Source: Flavimarina sp. Hel_I_48
GTDB taxonomy: Bacteria > Bacteroidota > Bacteroidia > Flavobacteriales > Flavobacteriaceae
Assembly (NCBI RefSeq): GCF_000733945.1
Contig: NZ_JPOL01000003.1
Coordinates: forward strand, 297,945-361,944
Direction: 5' to 3'
Length of the DNA stretch: 64,000 bases
Below the pieces are notes generated by a model. The model was not told the DNA's origin, searched no databases, and saw nothing but the letters and a program-made list of their open reading frames with translations. Positions 35,755-44,841 of this stretch are shown here, one piece after another. How positions within the stretch are numbered: the stretch's first letter is position 1; every line of letters begins with the position of its first letter. Made by a program: the position numbers and the translations under genes.

Positions 35755-35762
35755 CAAAGATA
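35755..35762 (-). promoter_or_regulatory. -7 box TATCTTTG upstream of msrA
   Basis: TAnnTTTG match on the minus strand 8 bp from the msrA ATG. If used, the message would be almost leaderless. The -33 element is unclear. Confidence 0.4.
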
Positions 35763-36058
35763 CTTAAGGATTATTTTTAAAAATTTGGTTTAACGTTTAG
35801 TTCACAGAACCGTAAAACCACTACTATTATGGTCGTTATTTTTTGGCATTTCTTACCGAAAATTGGCTTTTATAGGGCAATATTTTTATCAAATTTCCCT
35901 ATTTCTGAAAGTTTAAGGCCTTTACAAAGACAAACGCGTTCACCTGTGGCGCAAATAGTATATTTGTGCTTCTAAAGCATTTTATATTTTGTTGTGGCCA
36001 AAGAATGGTTATTTAAATTTCCTACGGAAGGAACCACAGCTAAAAAGAAACACGATAC
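35763..36058. other. Spacer between msrA and lolD with promoter and a possible upstream short ORF
   Basis: TATATTTG at 35959-35966 is an exact plus-strand -7 box. Downstream, a 22-codon frame from GTG 35994 (reading [20 protein letters not shown]) ends at a TGA that overlaps the lolD ATG. Otherwise AT-rich and without a gene. Confidence 0.5.
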
Positions 36059-36730
36059 ATGATAGAAGTACAACAGGTTTTAAAGTCATACGGTGATGTT
36101 CATGTGCTCAAAGGTGTGGATCTCAGCATCGCAAAGGGCGAGGTAGTTTCAATCGTAGGGGCGAGCGGCGCTGGTAAGACCACCTTGCTACAGATACTGG
36201 GAACACTTGACCGTGCAGACAAAAACCCTTTCACAGTACTTAATATAAATGGGGCAAGCGTTGCGGAATTATCAGATAAAGAACTAAGCAGATTTAGAAA
36301 CCAGAATATTGGTTTCATCTTTCAGTTTCATCAATTATTACCTGAATTTACTGCGCTAGAGAATGTATGTATCCCTGGGTTTATCGCAAAAACCGAAAAA
36401 AGCAAAGTGGAAGCTAAAGCGAAGGAACTTCTGGGCTTCCTGGGATTATCACATCGCGAAAACCACAAACCCAACCAGCTATCTGGCGGCGAACAGCAAC
36501 GCGTTGCCGTGGCCCGATCGCTTATAAACGATCCCGCCCTTATCCTTGCCGATGAGCCCTCAGGGAATTTGGATAGCGAGTCGGCAGAGCATCTGCACCA
36601 CCTCTTTTTTAAACTACGCGATGAATTCAACCAGACCTTTGTAATCGTAACCCACAACGAAGATCTTGCAAATATGGCTGATAGAAAACTGACCATGGTA
36701 GATGGCAAAATCGTCGCCAAGGATGAATAA
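36059..36730 (+). CDS. lolD: ABC transporter ATP-binding protein, LolD type
   Basis: 223 residues. Walker [10 protein letters not shown] (34-42), Q-loop region [18 protein letters not shown], signature [15 protein letters not shown], Walker [13 protein letters not shown] and H-loop IVTHNED are complete. The MacB/LolD-type family drives release of lipoproteins from the inner membrane together with LolC/E; no permease gene is adjacent, which is common for lolD in this phylum. Its end overlaps the next gene by 8 bp. Confidence 0.9.
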   Translation: MIEVQQVLKSYGDVHVLKGVDLSIAKGEVVSIVGASGAGKTTLLQILGTLDRADKNPFTVLNINGASVAELSDKELSRFRNQNIGFIFQFHQLLPEFTALENVCIPGFIAKTEKSKVEAKAKELLGFLGLSHRENHKPNQLSGGEQQRVAVARSLINDPALILADEPSGNLDSESAEHLHHLFFKLRDEFNQTFVIVTHNEDLANMADRKLTMVDGKIVAKDE

Positions 36731-37493
36731 AAAAGATTTAAAGGATTTTCTCGATGAAAAAGCAGCGCTCTATGAGCAGCCTAAATTTATAGGTACAGAT
36801 CCTATCCAGATCCCACATCAATTTTCAGGTAAAGAAGACCGGGAAATTGCGGGATTCCTCACTGCTACTATTGCCTGGGGCAACCGCAAAAGCATCATCA
36901 ACAATGCTACGCAAATGATGCAGTTGATGGAGCAGGAACCTTATAATTTTGTGATGCACCATCAGGAACAGGATTTAAAATCCCTAAATCATTTTGTTCA
37001 CAGAACCTTCAATGGCACCGATTTTGGCACTTTTATACGTGGTTTAAGGCATATTTATAACAATTATGCCGGTATGGAAGCCATTTTTAAAAGCAATGCA
37101 GAAACCAAATCGCTACAAACTGCCATTCACACCTTTAAAAAGCATTTTTTTGAGATAGAACACTTGAAGCGAAGCCAAAAGCACGTAAGTGACCCTTTGA
37201 AAAAGTCAGCTGCAAAACGTATAAACATGTTTTTAAGGTGGATGATACGTTCAGATGGTAAGAATGTGGATTTTGGCCTCTGGGATTCACTGAGTCCGGC
37301 ACAGCTTTCCTGTCCGTTAGATGTACATTCCGGTAGGGTCGCCAGGCAACTAGGTTTACTAAAAAGGAAGCAAAACGATGCTACCGCGGTCGCTGAACTT
37401 GACAAGGCGTTGAGAAAATTAGATCCGCAGGATCCTGTTAAATATGATTTTGCCCTATTTGGAATGAGCGCCTTTGAAAAAAACAGTTTCTAA
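36723..37493 (+). CDS. TIGR02757 (DUF2400) family protein
   Basis: 256 residues from the ATG at 36723, which sits in the lolD stop (ATGAATAA); another ATG at 36702 is less likely. Family features: [14 protein letters not shown] segment (here [20 protein letters not shown]), [10 protein letters not shown] and LFLRWMIR-type helix ([12 protein letters not shown]) with [32 protein letters not shown]. The last segment resembles helix-hairpin-helix DNA glycosylase-like proteins. No enzymatic role has been established as far as I know. Confidence 0.88.
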   Translation: MNKKDLKDFLDEKAALYEQPKFIGTDPIQIPHQFSGKEDREIAGFLTATIAWGNRKSIINNATQMMQLMEQEPYNFVMHHQEQDLKSLNHFVHRTFNGTDFGTFIRGLRHIYNNYAGMEAIFKSNAETKSLQTAIHTFKKHFFEIEHLKRSQKHVSDPLKKSAAKRINMFLRWMIRSDGKNVDFGLWDSLSPAQLSCPLDVHSGRVARQLGLLKRKQNDATAVAELDKALRKLDPQDPVKYDFALFGMSAFEKNSF

Positions 37494-37587
37494 GGACTAA
37501 AATGAAAAAATCACCCTTATTTTTTTTTGAAAAAGCGGCAATTCCACAAGTGAAAAATTAAGGATTTTTTATAAAAAATTATTCACA

Positions 37588-37615
37588 ATACTTTTCAAAA
37601 CTTTCTGAAAGTATT
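37588..37615. promoter_or_regulatory. Inverted repeat and -7-like box upstream of the histidine kinase
   Basis: ATACTTT (37588-37594) pairs with AAAGTAT (37608-37614) across 13 bases. TATCTTTA (37615-37622) fits a -7 box with TTTTC (37592-37596) at the -33 distance, so the repeat would overlap the promoter. Confidence 0.35.
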
Positions 37616-37710
37616 ATCTTTAATTTAGAAATGATCAATTAAGTACGCATTCAAATTCAGTATGTTAGGCTGAATATTTTTTTAAATTTTAAACCTATTG
37701 ATCTCATTTT

Positions 37711-38964
37711 ATGACGCTAGAAAAAATGAAAGAAAAATTACGTCAAAACGCTTTAGATTCATACAAGCTGGTAGATACCCTACCAGAGCAAAGTTATGAC
37801 AATATAACTCAGATTGCCGCATACATATGTAATACGCCCATATCGCTTATTACCATGTTAGATTATAACCGAAATTTTTTAAAATCCCACTATGGTGTGG
37901 ACTTTAATGAGTCTCCACGGGAAATATCCTTTTGTACCCATGCAATAAAAAATGAAGAAGCTATATTTATTGTAGAAGATGCACGGGAAGATCCCAGATT
38001 TAAGGACAATCCCCTTGTTACGGGAGATACGAAGACTATTTTCTATGCCGGTGTGCCACTTATTGATAAGAAAGGACATGCGCTTGGGACGTTGTGCGTA
38101 TTTGATCACCAACCCAGGAAGCTGGATGAAAATCAAATCAGGACACTCATAGCATTGGCCAATCAGGTTGTAAGCCTATTTGAACTTCACAAACAGCACC
38201 TGGAAAATAAAAACCTTCAGGAAAATCTGATCAAAAAAAATGAGTTGCTTAAGGATTTTGCCGGTGTTGTTTCCCATGACATGAAAATGCCCCTGGCAAA
38301 TATCATTACCACTACAGATCTGTTGAAGGCAAAGTACAAACAATTCCTTGATGAAAAAGGGCTTGATTATCTCAATTATCTCAAAAGTTCTTCATTCTCT
38401 TTGAGCGAATATATCAATGGTATTTTGCAACATTATGAGAGTGATAATTTAAGCATCAATCAGCGTGAAATGTTTGATCTGCACCACCTTCTTGAGGAAA
38501 TTGAAGAAATGGTAAACAGCGACTATGCCACCGTTATCCAGATGCCAGAAGAAAACGTGATGGTCAACTGTAATCGCGCAGCGTTGTATCAGATTTTTAT
38601 TAACCTTATTGGCAACAGTATAAAATACAATGATAAAGAACATCCATTAATAAAAATCTCATTTGAGGAGATTGAGGATTATTATAGGTTTACTATTGAA
38701 GATAACGGTATAGGGATTTCTAAGGAGAAGATCGTAAACATTTTTGACCTGTTTAGCGTAGCTATAGAAAAGGACAAAAATGGTAACCGCGGTAATGGTA
38801 TTGGTTTGTCTACTGTAAAGAAACTAATAACCAATTTAGGCGGAACCATTGAAGTTGAATCTACTTTGGGCGTTGGGACAAACTTTACATTCACAGCGAG
38901 AAAGGATGATGTACCGCTTCAGGTTGTGCCTGGAAATGCCATTTGCGAACTTGAGAACAAGTAA
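37711..38964 (+). CDS. GAF-domain sensor histidine kinase
   Basis: 417 residues, no TM segment or signal. GAF domain about 20-160 (CNTPISLITMLDYNRNFLKS, FCTHAIKNEEAIFIVEDAR, FYAGVPLIDKKGHALGTLCV), then HisKA with the phospho-acceptor in VVSHDMKMPLANI (His about 190), and HATPase with N box NLIGNSIKYN, G1 IEDNGIGIS and G2 GNRGNGIGLSTVKKL. The GAF with FCTHAI/GTLCV is the form common in Bacteroidetes and light- or redox-type sensors, but ligand residues cannot be assigned. No response regulator is adjacent: an orphan kinase. Its terminator is at 38990. Confidence 0.93.
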   Translation: MTLEKMKEKLRQNALDSYKLVDTLPEQSYDNITQIAAYICNTPISLITMLDYNRNFLKSHYGVDFNESPREISFCTHAIKNEEAIFIVEDAREDPRFKDNPLVTGDTKTIFYAGVPLIDKKGHALGTLCVFDHQPRKLDENQIRTLIALANQVVSLFELHKQHLENKNLQENLIKKNELLKDFAGVVSHDMKMPLANIITTTDLLKAKYKQFLDEKGLDYLNYLKSSSFSLSEYINGILQHYESDNLSINQREMFDLHHLLEEIEEMVNSDYATVIQMPEENVMVNCNRAALYQIFINLIGNSIKYNDKEHPLIKISFEEIEDYYRFTIEDNGIGISKEKIVNIFDLFSVAIEKDKNGNRGNGIGLSTVKKLITNLGGTIEVESTLGVGTNFTFTARKDDVPLQVVPGNAICELENK

Positions 38965-38989
38965 TTCTTATAAATTATAAAAACTAATT

Positions 38990-39024
38990 TGCCGGTAAAC
39001 TTCAAGTCTACCGGCATTTTTTTT
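38990..39024 (+). terminator. Intrinsic terminator after the histidine kinase
   Basis: TGCCGGTA (38990-38997) and TACCGGCA (39009-39016), with inner ACTT/AAGT pairing, then eight T. Confidence 0.92.
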
Positions 39025-39189
39025 GCTATTTGTTTTATATCACTGGTCACAAAAATTTCAATAGGTAATTTTCAAATAATTGCTTATTTACCTATAAAAC
39101 GAGAGCAGATCCAGACTCAAAAATAATGTTGAAAATGCCCTATTTCTCTTATAAATCGAGTATTTTCGTGCGAGTAACTTCACGTGCAC

Positions 39190-41103
39190 ATGCAGTTTAA
39201 GAATCCAGACATACTCTATGCCCTTTTCTTACTGCTTATTCCTATAATCGTTCACCTGTTCCAGCTGCGTCGTTTTAAAAAAGTTCCTTTTACGAATGTC
39301 GCTTTTCTGGAAGCCGTTGTAAAAAACACCAGAAAAAGTTCCGTAATAAAAAAATGGCTCATTCTTGTAACACGGCTTTTTGCCCTTACTGCGGCCATTT
39401 TAGCCTTTGCACAACCTTTTATACCTAACGGCGAAAACGCAACGCGCAAAAAGGATACCGTTATCTATCTCGACAATTCATTTAGCATGCAGGCCAAAGG
39501 CGCCAAAGGCCCATTACTTACCGAAGCTATACAGCAGCTTGTGGAGCATACTTCGGAAAACTTTACCGTACTGACGAATGATCAAATCTATAAAGATATC
39601 AATCCGGTAACTGATCTCAACACCCTTTTAAGTATTGGATACGCTTCGAAAACATTAGAAACGACAGCGCTCAATTTAAAAATTCAGAATGCGTTTAAGG
39701 ACGACCCGGCGCTAAGCAAAGAATTGATCGTTGTTTCAGACTTTCAATCCCTTGAAACCGCCACGCTGGATTCCCTTAAAAATATCCAGCAGCATTGGGT
39801 GAAAATGGAAGCCATTCCCGCACAGAATTTTTATATTGACAGTCTTTCGATAATGCGTTCTAAAAGTGATTATGAACTGGTTGTAAACGTCAAACAAAAT
39901 ACCTTAACAGACCAAAAAGTACCTGTTTCCCTCTACAATGGCGAAAAACTTACCGCTAAAGCAACAGCTTCTTTTGAGGAAAGCAATTCTGGTGAGGTCC
40001 ATTTTAAAATCCCTACAGATAAACAATTTCTGGGCCGCCTGACTATCAATGACGCCGCGCTTACCTATGATAATACTTTTTATTTCAGTATCACAGACCC
40101 AGATCCCCTAAAAATTCTGAGCATTAATAGCGCTCCGGATGCTTATCTCGCTAAAATTTTTAGTTCTGAAGAATATGAATACACCAGTGTTGCTGAAGGT
40201 GCTCTTTCCTATAATTTAATCGCAGATCAGCAAGTTGTAATACTCAACGAACTGGAACAGGTTCCGCAGGCGCTTGTAAATATGTTGCTTACCTTTAGGG
40301 AAAGTGGCGGTCAGCTTGTGTTGATACCGTCTACCAGTAGCAAATCTAGCGCATATAATGCTTTGTTGAATGCCTATGGCCTTGCCACCTTTGGTCAAAG
40401 AAATACCACAAAAAACCAAATTACTTCTATAAATTACGATCACCCACTCTATAAAAATGTTTTTGAACGACGTGCGGACAACTTTCAATACCCCAGCATT
40501 CAGGACGGTTTTCAGTACGGTGGGACTTCGGCGATTTTAGGTCTACAAAATGGAAATGCGTTTCTGGGCAACGGCAAAGGCATCTTCGTTTTCAGCGGAA
40601 GTTTAAACAAAACCAACAGTAATTTTCAGGAAAGCCTACTCATTGTGCCCACCTTTGAAGAAATAGCAAAAACAGCACTTTCACTACCTAAATCTTTCTA
40701 TTTTTTAGGTAAAAACAACAGTTTTGATATAAAATCAAGTGCTACTGGCGATGCCGTTTATAGCCTGCGTAAGCAGGAACAGGTTTTTATTCCGTTGCAG
40801 GAAAAAAAGGGAACTATAGTCACCTTATCCACTCAGGAAGCTATACAGGATGCTGGTATTTATGAAATACTTTATCAGGATTCCATCGTGGGTCACGTGG
40901 CTTTTAATTATGACCGCAAGCAAAGTCAACCGGGAAATGCCAACATAAATCCGCATGGAACTATAACCCTGCATGATTCCCTGTCCAATGCACTAACTGA
41001 TCTCGCAAAAGCAGCGAGCGTTGATGTACTTTTCAAATGGTTTCTTATTTTTGCCCTGTTTTTTCTCTTTTGTGAAATGCTGCTCTTAAAATTTTTAAAA
41101 TGA
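39190..41103 (+). CDS. BatA N-terminal-domain membrane protein (second copy in the window)
   Basis: 637 residues from the ATG at 39190 (MQFKNPDILYALFLLLIPII); an in-frame GTG at 39184 is less likely. BatA-type N-terminus: TM, then VHLFQLRRFKKVPFTNVAFL, TM about 58-76. Residues about 90-230 form a VWA-like region with DTVIYLDNSFSMQAK (D-N-S-F-S, a MIDAS-like motif). A GATase1-like segment follows (VVILNELEQVPQALVNMLLTF, GGQLVLIPSTSS), and a TM lies at the C-terminus. It overlaps the next gene by 4 bp. Unlike the 8354 gene it has no MoxR neighbour. Confidence 0.85.
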   Translation: MQFKNPDILYALFLLLIPIIVHLFQLRRFKKVPFTNVAFLEAVVKNTRKSSVIKKWLILVTRLFALTAAILAFAQPFIPNGENATRKKDTVIYLDNSFSMQAKGAKGPLLTEAIQQLVEHTSENFTVLTNDQIYKDINPVTDLNTLLSIGYASKTLETTALNLKIQNAFKDDPALSKELIVVSDFQSLETATLDSLKNIQQHWVKMEAIPAQNFYIDSLSIMRSKSDYELVVNVKQNTLTDQKVPVSLYNGEKLTAKATASFEESNSGEVHFKIPTDKQFLGRLTINDAALTYDNTFYFSITDPDPLKILSINSAPDAYLAKIFSSEEYEYTSVAEGALSYNLIADQQVVILNELEQVPQALVNMLLTFRESGGQLVLIPSTSSKSSAYNALLNAYGLATFGQRNTTKNQITSINYDHPLYKNVFERRADNFQYPSIQDGFQYGGTSAILGLQNGNAFLGNGKGIFVFSGSLNKTNSNFQESLLIVPTFEEIAKTALSLPKSFYFLGKNNSFDIKSSATGDAVYSLRKQEQVFIPLQEKKGTIVTLSTQEAIQDAGIYEILYQDSIVGHVAFNYDRKQSQPGNANINPHGTITLHDSLSNALTDLAKAASVDVLFKWFLIFALFFLFCEMLLLKFLK

Positions 41104-42353
41104 ACATACGCATAAACGCTGCAAAACTTATAGCTGAAGGGCATGACCTAAATGGCCGGGAAGTGAGCATTCGTGTAGAAAACGGAACGATCACCGCAAT
41201 CTCAGAACATCTGGAACCACAGGAAGGCGAAACCGTAATTGCTGAAAAGGGTTTGAAGGTTTCCGCAGGGTGGTTTGACAGCAGTGTCAATCTGGGCGAA
41301 CCCGGGCATGAGGAACGTGAAACGCTCGCAAATGGCCTGCAGGTCGCCGCCCGAAGTGGCTTTACCGGTATTGCCGTGCAGCCACGAACAGTTCCGGTTA
41401 TAGACACTAAAGCTTCCGTTCAATATCTAAAGGACAGGGCGGCACATCACGCGGTTGAGCTTTTTCCCATAGGGGCATTGACCCGGGGAAGCAGCGGTGA
41501 AGACCTTGCAGAACTTTATGATATGCACCAGGGCGGTGCCGTTGCCTTTGGCGATTATCAGGGGGCGGTTCAAAACCCAAATTTACTCAAACTCGCGCTG
41601 CAATATGTTCAGGGATTTGATGGGCTCGTTCTTCCATTTCCGCAGACTAAAGACCTTGTGGGCAAGGGAATGGTAAACGAAGGCGTCGCCGCAACAAACC
41701 TGGGCTTAAAAGGAATTCCCGCATTAGCAGAAAGCCTACAAATTGCGCGTGACCTTCATATTCTGGAATATACCGGTGGTAAAATGCATACCCCCACAAT
41801 TTCCACAAAAACGGCTGTTGCGCTCATTCGTGAAGCAAAAAACAAAGGGCTTGATATTACCTGTAGCGTAGCGGTTTCCCATTTGATCTTTACAGATGAA
41901 GCCTTAAACGAATTTGATACGCGCTACAAACTCATGCCGCCATTGCGGACTGAAGAGGATCGCCAGGCGCTTATAGATGGCATCAATGACGGCACAATTG
42001 ATATGGTTTGCAGTGATCACGATCCCATTGACATAGAGAACAAAAAGCTGGAATTTGACCATGCGATGTATGGTACGATTGCACAGGAAGTTACCTTTAA
42101 AGCATTGCTCAACGTTGTTTCTGAAGAGAGGGCCATACATTTGCTCACGGCGGGACGCGAACGTTTTACCGGTAATAATTTGATGATTACGGAAGGAAAA
42201 CCAGCCAATCTCACCCTTTTTTCAACGGAAGGAAGTTGCGTTTATAGCAAAGATGCGATACTTGCCAAATCAAAGAATTCGGCTTTTATAGGGGAACGTC
42301 TTCAGGGAACAGTTTACGGCGTGATAGCCAATAACCAATGGATCAAAGCTTAA
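41100..42353 (+). CDS. Dihydroorotase homologue lacking the HxH metal ligands
   Basis: 417 residues of the amidohydrolase superfamily, class I dihydroorotase-like: N-terminal beta sandwich, GWFDSSVNLGEPGHEERETL (about 57-76) where an active enzyme reads D-x-H-x-H-L-R-E-P-G, and CSDHDPID near 303-310 where TDHAPH is usual. The two His of the first metal motif are Ser62 and Asn64, and the H of the last motif is Ile. So two or more zinc ligands are missing. I know this divergent form from other flavobacteria annotated as PyrC; whether it is active or a structural partner of aspartate transcarbamoylase, like PyrX, is open. Confidence 0.85.
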   Translation: MNIRINAAKLIAEGHDLNGREVSIRVENGTITAISEHLEPQEGETVIAEKGLKVSAGWFDSSVNLGEPGHEERETLANGLQVAARSGFTGIAVQPRTVPVIDTKASVQYLKDRAAHHAVELFPIGALTRGSSGEDLAELYDMHQGGAVAFGDYQGAVQNPNLLKLALQYVQGFDGLVLPFPQTKDLVGKGMVNEGVAATNLGLKGIPALAESLQIARDLHILEYTGGKMHTPTISTKTAVALIREAKNKGLDITCSVAVSHLIFTDEALNEFDTRYKLMPPLRTEEDRQALIDGINDGTIDMVCSDHDPIDIENKKLEFDHAMYGTIAQEVTFKALLNVVSEERAIHLLTAGRERFTGNNLMITEGKPANLTLFSTEGSCVYSKDAILAKSKNSAFIGERLQGTVYGVIANNQWIKA

Positions 42354-42357
42354 GTTT

Positions 42358-42687
42358 ATGACAGAATCAACTCGGGACAACGCAAAATTAATTGCCATAG
42401 TTGCGTATGCGACCATTATAGGTACAATAATCGCCATTTTTATGAACCTGGAGCACAAGAATGCTTTTGCACGTTTCCACATTCGCCAGGCCTTTGGCAT
42501 TTTTGTGCTTTTCTACATTACGGGCGTACTTGTCTCCTATTTTGACAGCTGGATAATTTCAATATCCTTTCTAGTGTTTTTTGCTGTTTTGTGGGGATAT
42601 GGACTTTTAAATGCCTTTCAAAATGTTACCAAACCCATTCCGCTCGTTGGTGAAAAATTTCAGGAATGGTTCACTTTTATCAAATAA
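42358..42687 (+). CDS. DUF4870-like small membrane protein
   Basis: 109 residues with three TM helices: about 10-28, 45-62 and 68-86. The pattern KLIAIVAYATIIGTIIAIFMN and FARFHIRQAFGIFVLFYI is the one I associate with DUF4870-type (Tic20-like) proteins. It starts 4 bp after the dihydroorotase homologue, so it is part of that unit. Function unknown. Confidence 0.78.
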   Translation: MTESTRDNAKLIAIVAYATIIGTIIAIFMNLEHKNAFARFHIRQAFGIFVLFYITGVLVSYFDSWIISISFLVFFAVLWGYGLLNAFQNVTKPIPLVGEKFQEWFTFIK

Positions 42688-42772
42688 AAGCAACAGAATT
42701 TGTTCTTTTAAGCCGAAAAACCACCTTTTTTAGTCAGAAAATAGCCCCAATTACCAAAAAATTAGATTCTTT

Positions 42773-43435
42773 ATGAAAGAAAAACAACTTTCCTTAACCC
42801 ATATTATTCAAGAGCCAAAATCAAAAACCGGAGATAAATCCCCACTCCTGTTACTACTTCACGGTTATGGCAGCAATGAACAGGATTTATTCTCTTTTGC
42901 ATCAGAATTACCCGATAATTATTTTGTGATTTCGGTACGTGCGCCCATGCCCATGCAACCCTACGGCAACGCGTGGTACACGATTTACTGGGATGGCAGC
43001 GAAGCCAAACGTTCTGATGATGTACAGGCGGCAGAAGCACGGGACCTTGTGGTACAATTTATAGATGAGGCGGTTGATGCTTACGACCTTGATGCAAAAA
43101 ATGTTACGCTACTGGGCTTTAGTCAGGGAACGATCATTAGTTACGCAGTGGCACTCACCTACCCTGAGAAAGTCAAAAATCTGATAGGGTTGAGTGGTTA
43201 TATTAATGAGGAGATCACTGCCCCTAAGGAAGATCATTCGGTTTACTATAAATTATCAGTATTTTCCTCTCACGGAAGTCAGGACCAGGTAATCCCGGTC
43301 GAAGCGGCTCGAAACACTGTTATGTATCTGGAAAAGCTAGGCATTTCTTCTAAACTTCAGGAATATCCCGTGGGTCACGGAGTCGCCCCACAAAACCTGA
43401 TAGATTTAAAACAGTGGTTGCAACAACAACCTTAA
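42773..43435 (+). CDS. Alpha/beta hydrolase (carboxylesterase/phospholipase type)
   Basis: 220 residues. LLLLLHGYGSNEQDLFS carries the oxyanion-hole HG, the nucleophile elbow is GFSQG (Ser about 117), the Asp is in SSHGSQDQVIP and the His in EYPVGHGVAP. This matches the small carboxylesterase/acyl-protein thioesterase family of the cytoplasm. Substrate unknown. Its stop codon overlaps the stop of the converging gene. Confidence 0.92.
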   Translation: MKEKQLSLTHIIQEPKSKTGDKSPLLLLLHGYGSNEQDLFSFASELPDNYFVISVRAPMPMQPYGNAWYTIYWDGSEAKRSDDVQAAEARDLVVQFIDEAVDAYDLDAKNVTLLGFSQGTIISYAVALTYPEKVKNLIGLSGYINEEITAPKEDHSVYYKLSVFSSHGSQDQVIPVEAARNTVMYLEKLGISSKLQEYPVGHGVAPQNLIDLKQWLQQQP

Positions 43436-43929
43436 TTTACGGGATAAATAAGTGATTCTAGAAGATGAAGATCTATAGCGCCATTCTCTGCAACGTCATA
43501 ACCAAGCACTAGTTCGCCCCAGCGTTTACCATCTGTAAAGTCTGCAAGGATCCATTTATGGTTAAGCACTTTAACCTTGTTGACCTTAAAAACGCGTTCG
43601 GTATTTTCAAAAGGAATAAGGGAATTGCCCCCAGTGGTGTTTTTACTGATCACGGCATCTTCAATTCTGGCTTCCAGTCCATATACGGAAACACCAAACT
43701 TATCAAAATAAGCATAAGCATTCTCATTGCCCTCCAGACCAAAGTAAGAATTTTGATCACCGGTGTTATCAGCTAGCCCAGCAAGACTGTCTTCCGCTTT
43801 TATGGCGCGTTCTTCAAGCTTTGCAATCTTGGATTCCTGAGCACCAAAAATTTTCTTTTCGTTAGCATACTGAAAGATGATCCACAGTGCGGCAAAGAAA
43901 AAAAGGTACATAAAAATATGTCTTTTCAT
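43432..43929 (-). CDS. Membrane-anchored protein of unknown function
   Basis: 165 residues: N-terminal TM or uncleaved signal (about 4-20, IFMYLFFFAALWIIFQY), a short coiled coil (about 30-50, SKIAKLEERAIKAEDSLAGL), then a periplasmic domain with FGLEGNENAYAYFDKFGVSV and NHKWILADFTDGKRWGEL. Proteins with this layout are sometimes labelled hydrolase in flavobacterial genomes, with no basis that I can see. It converges on the hydrolase gene with a 4-bp overlap of the stops and no terminator. Confidence 0.7.
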   Translation of the reverse strand: MKRHIFMYLFFFAALWIIFQYANEKKIFGAQESKIAKLEERAIKAEDSLAGLADNTGDQNSYFGLEGNENAYAYFDKFGVSVYGLEARIEDAVISKNTTGGNSLIPFENTERVFKVNKVKVLNHKWILADFTDGKRWGELVLGYDVAENGAIDLHLLESLIYPVN

Positions 43930-43969
43930 AACTAATATCTATCTAATGGTTATTGGGAATTGTGTTGAT

Positions 43970-44737
43970 CTAATTGACTTCTATGCTTAGACCATCGTAG
44001 GCAAGGTGGACGTTTTGAGGCAATTTACTTTCCACTTCTTCATGAAAGCCCAGTAAATGACTTATATGAGTGAAATACACCTTTTTTGGGTTGATTTCTT
44101 TTACGAATTCGAGCGCCTCCTCTAAATTGAAATGAGAATAATGTGGCTCTTCCCGAAGGGCGTTTACCACCAGAACATCAAGGTTTTTAAGCTTTTCCTT
44201 TTCCTCAGGTTCAATGGTCTTCACATCGGTGAGATAGGCAAAGTCCCCTATTCTATAGCCAAAGACCTGTAATTTCGCATGGTATACATTTATAGGTATG
44301 ACCTTTAGGTCATCCAGTTTGAAAGTTGCGTCATTTACTACTTCATGAATGGCCACTCCCGGGGCACCCGGATATTTGTTTTCGGTCTCAAAAATATAAT
44401 CGAAGCGTCGTTTAAGTTCACCCACCACACGTTTATGTGCATAGACGGGAATATTCCCCTGTCTAAAAAAGAAAGGCCTTATATCATCAAGACCCGCGGT
44501 ATGATCAGCATGCTCGTGGGTAAAAAGAATACCATCCAGCCTATCCACTTGATTAACTAACATTTGTTGTCTAAAATCTGGCCCACAATCTACTACATAA
44601 TTGCGCTCTGCGGCTTCTATCAATATAGAAACGCGCAGCCGCTTATCCCTGGGATCGTCGCTATGACAAACGGGATGTTTGCTCCCTATAATGGGTATCC
44701 CCTGTGAAGTGCCAGTTCCTAAAAAAGTAATTTTCAA
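43970..44737 (-). CDS. MBL-fold metallohydrolase (PhnP/RNase Z-like)
   Basis: 255 residues. FLGTGTSQGIPIIG (4-17) is the first loop and FTHEHADHTAGLDDIRP (about 74-90) the HxHxDH metal motif. The remaining ligands are in INVYHAKLQVFGYRIGDFAYLTD and FTHISH near the C-terminus. The layout matches the PhnP-like cyclic phosphodiesterase group, widespread as a single gene in flavobacteria. Substrate unknown. Divergent from the 44842 gene, with a TATTTTTG box at 44762-44755. Confidence 0.9.
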   Translation of the reverse strand: MKITFLGTGTSQGIPIIGSKHPVCHSDDPRDKRLRVSILIEAAERNYVVDCGPDFRQQMLVNQVDRLDGILFTHEHADHTAGLDDIRPFFFRQGNIPVYAHKRVVGELKRRFDYIFETENKYPGAPGVAIHEVVNDATFKLDDLKVIPINVYHAKLQVFGYRIGDFAYLTDVKTIEPEEKEKLKNLDVLVVNALREEPHYSHFNLEEALEFVKEINPKKVYFTHISHLLGFHEEVESKLPQNVHLAYDGLSIEVN

Positions 44738-44754
44738 GCTTTATAAATTTGATA

Positions 44755-44762
44755 CAAAAATA
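44755..44762 (-). promoter_or_regulatory. -7 box TATTTTTG for the metallohydrolase gene
   Basis: Exact TAnnTTTG match on the minus strand, 18 bp from the ATG; -33 element not obvious. Confidence 0.5.
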
Positions 44763-44794
44763 GGTATATTTTTTCGTAAGCACGACCGATTTAC

Positions 44795-44802
44795 TACCTT
44801 TG
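44795..44802 (+). promoter_or_regulatory. -7 box TACCTTTG for the 44842 gene
   Basis: Exact TAnnTTTG match 40 bp before the ATG, with TTTTCG (44771-44776) at 18 bp as the -33 candidate. It is back to back with the minus-strand promoter. Confidence 0.55.
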
Positions 44803-44841
44803 GTACATCTTTTGAAAGATGAAAAATTAAAAAAATAAGCT

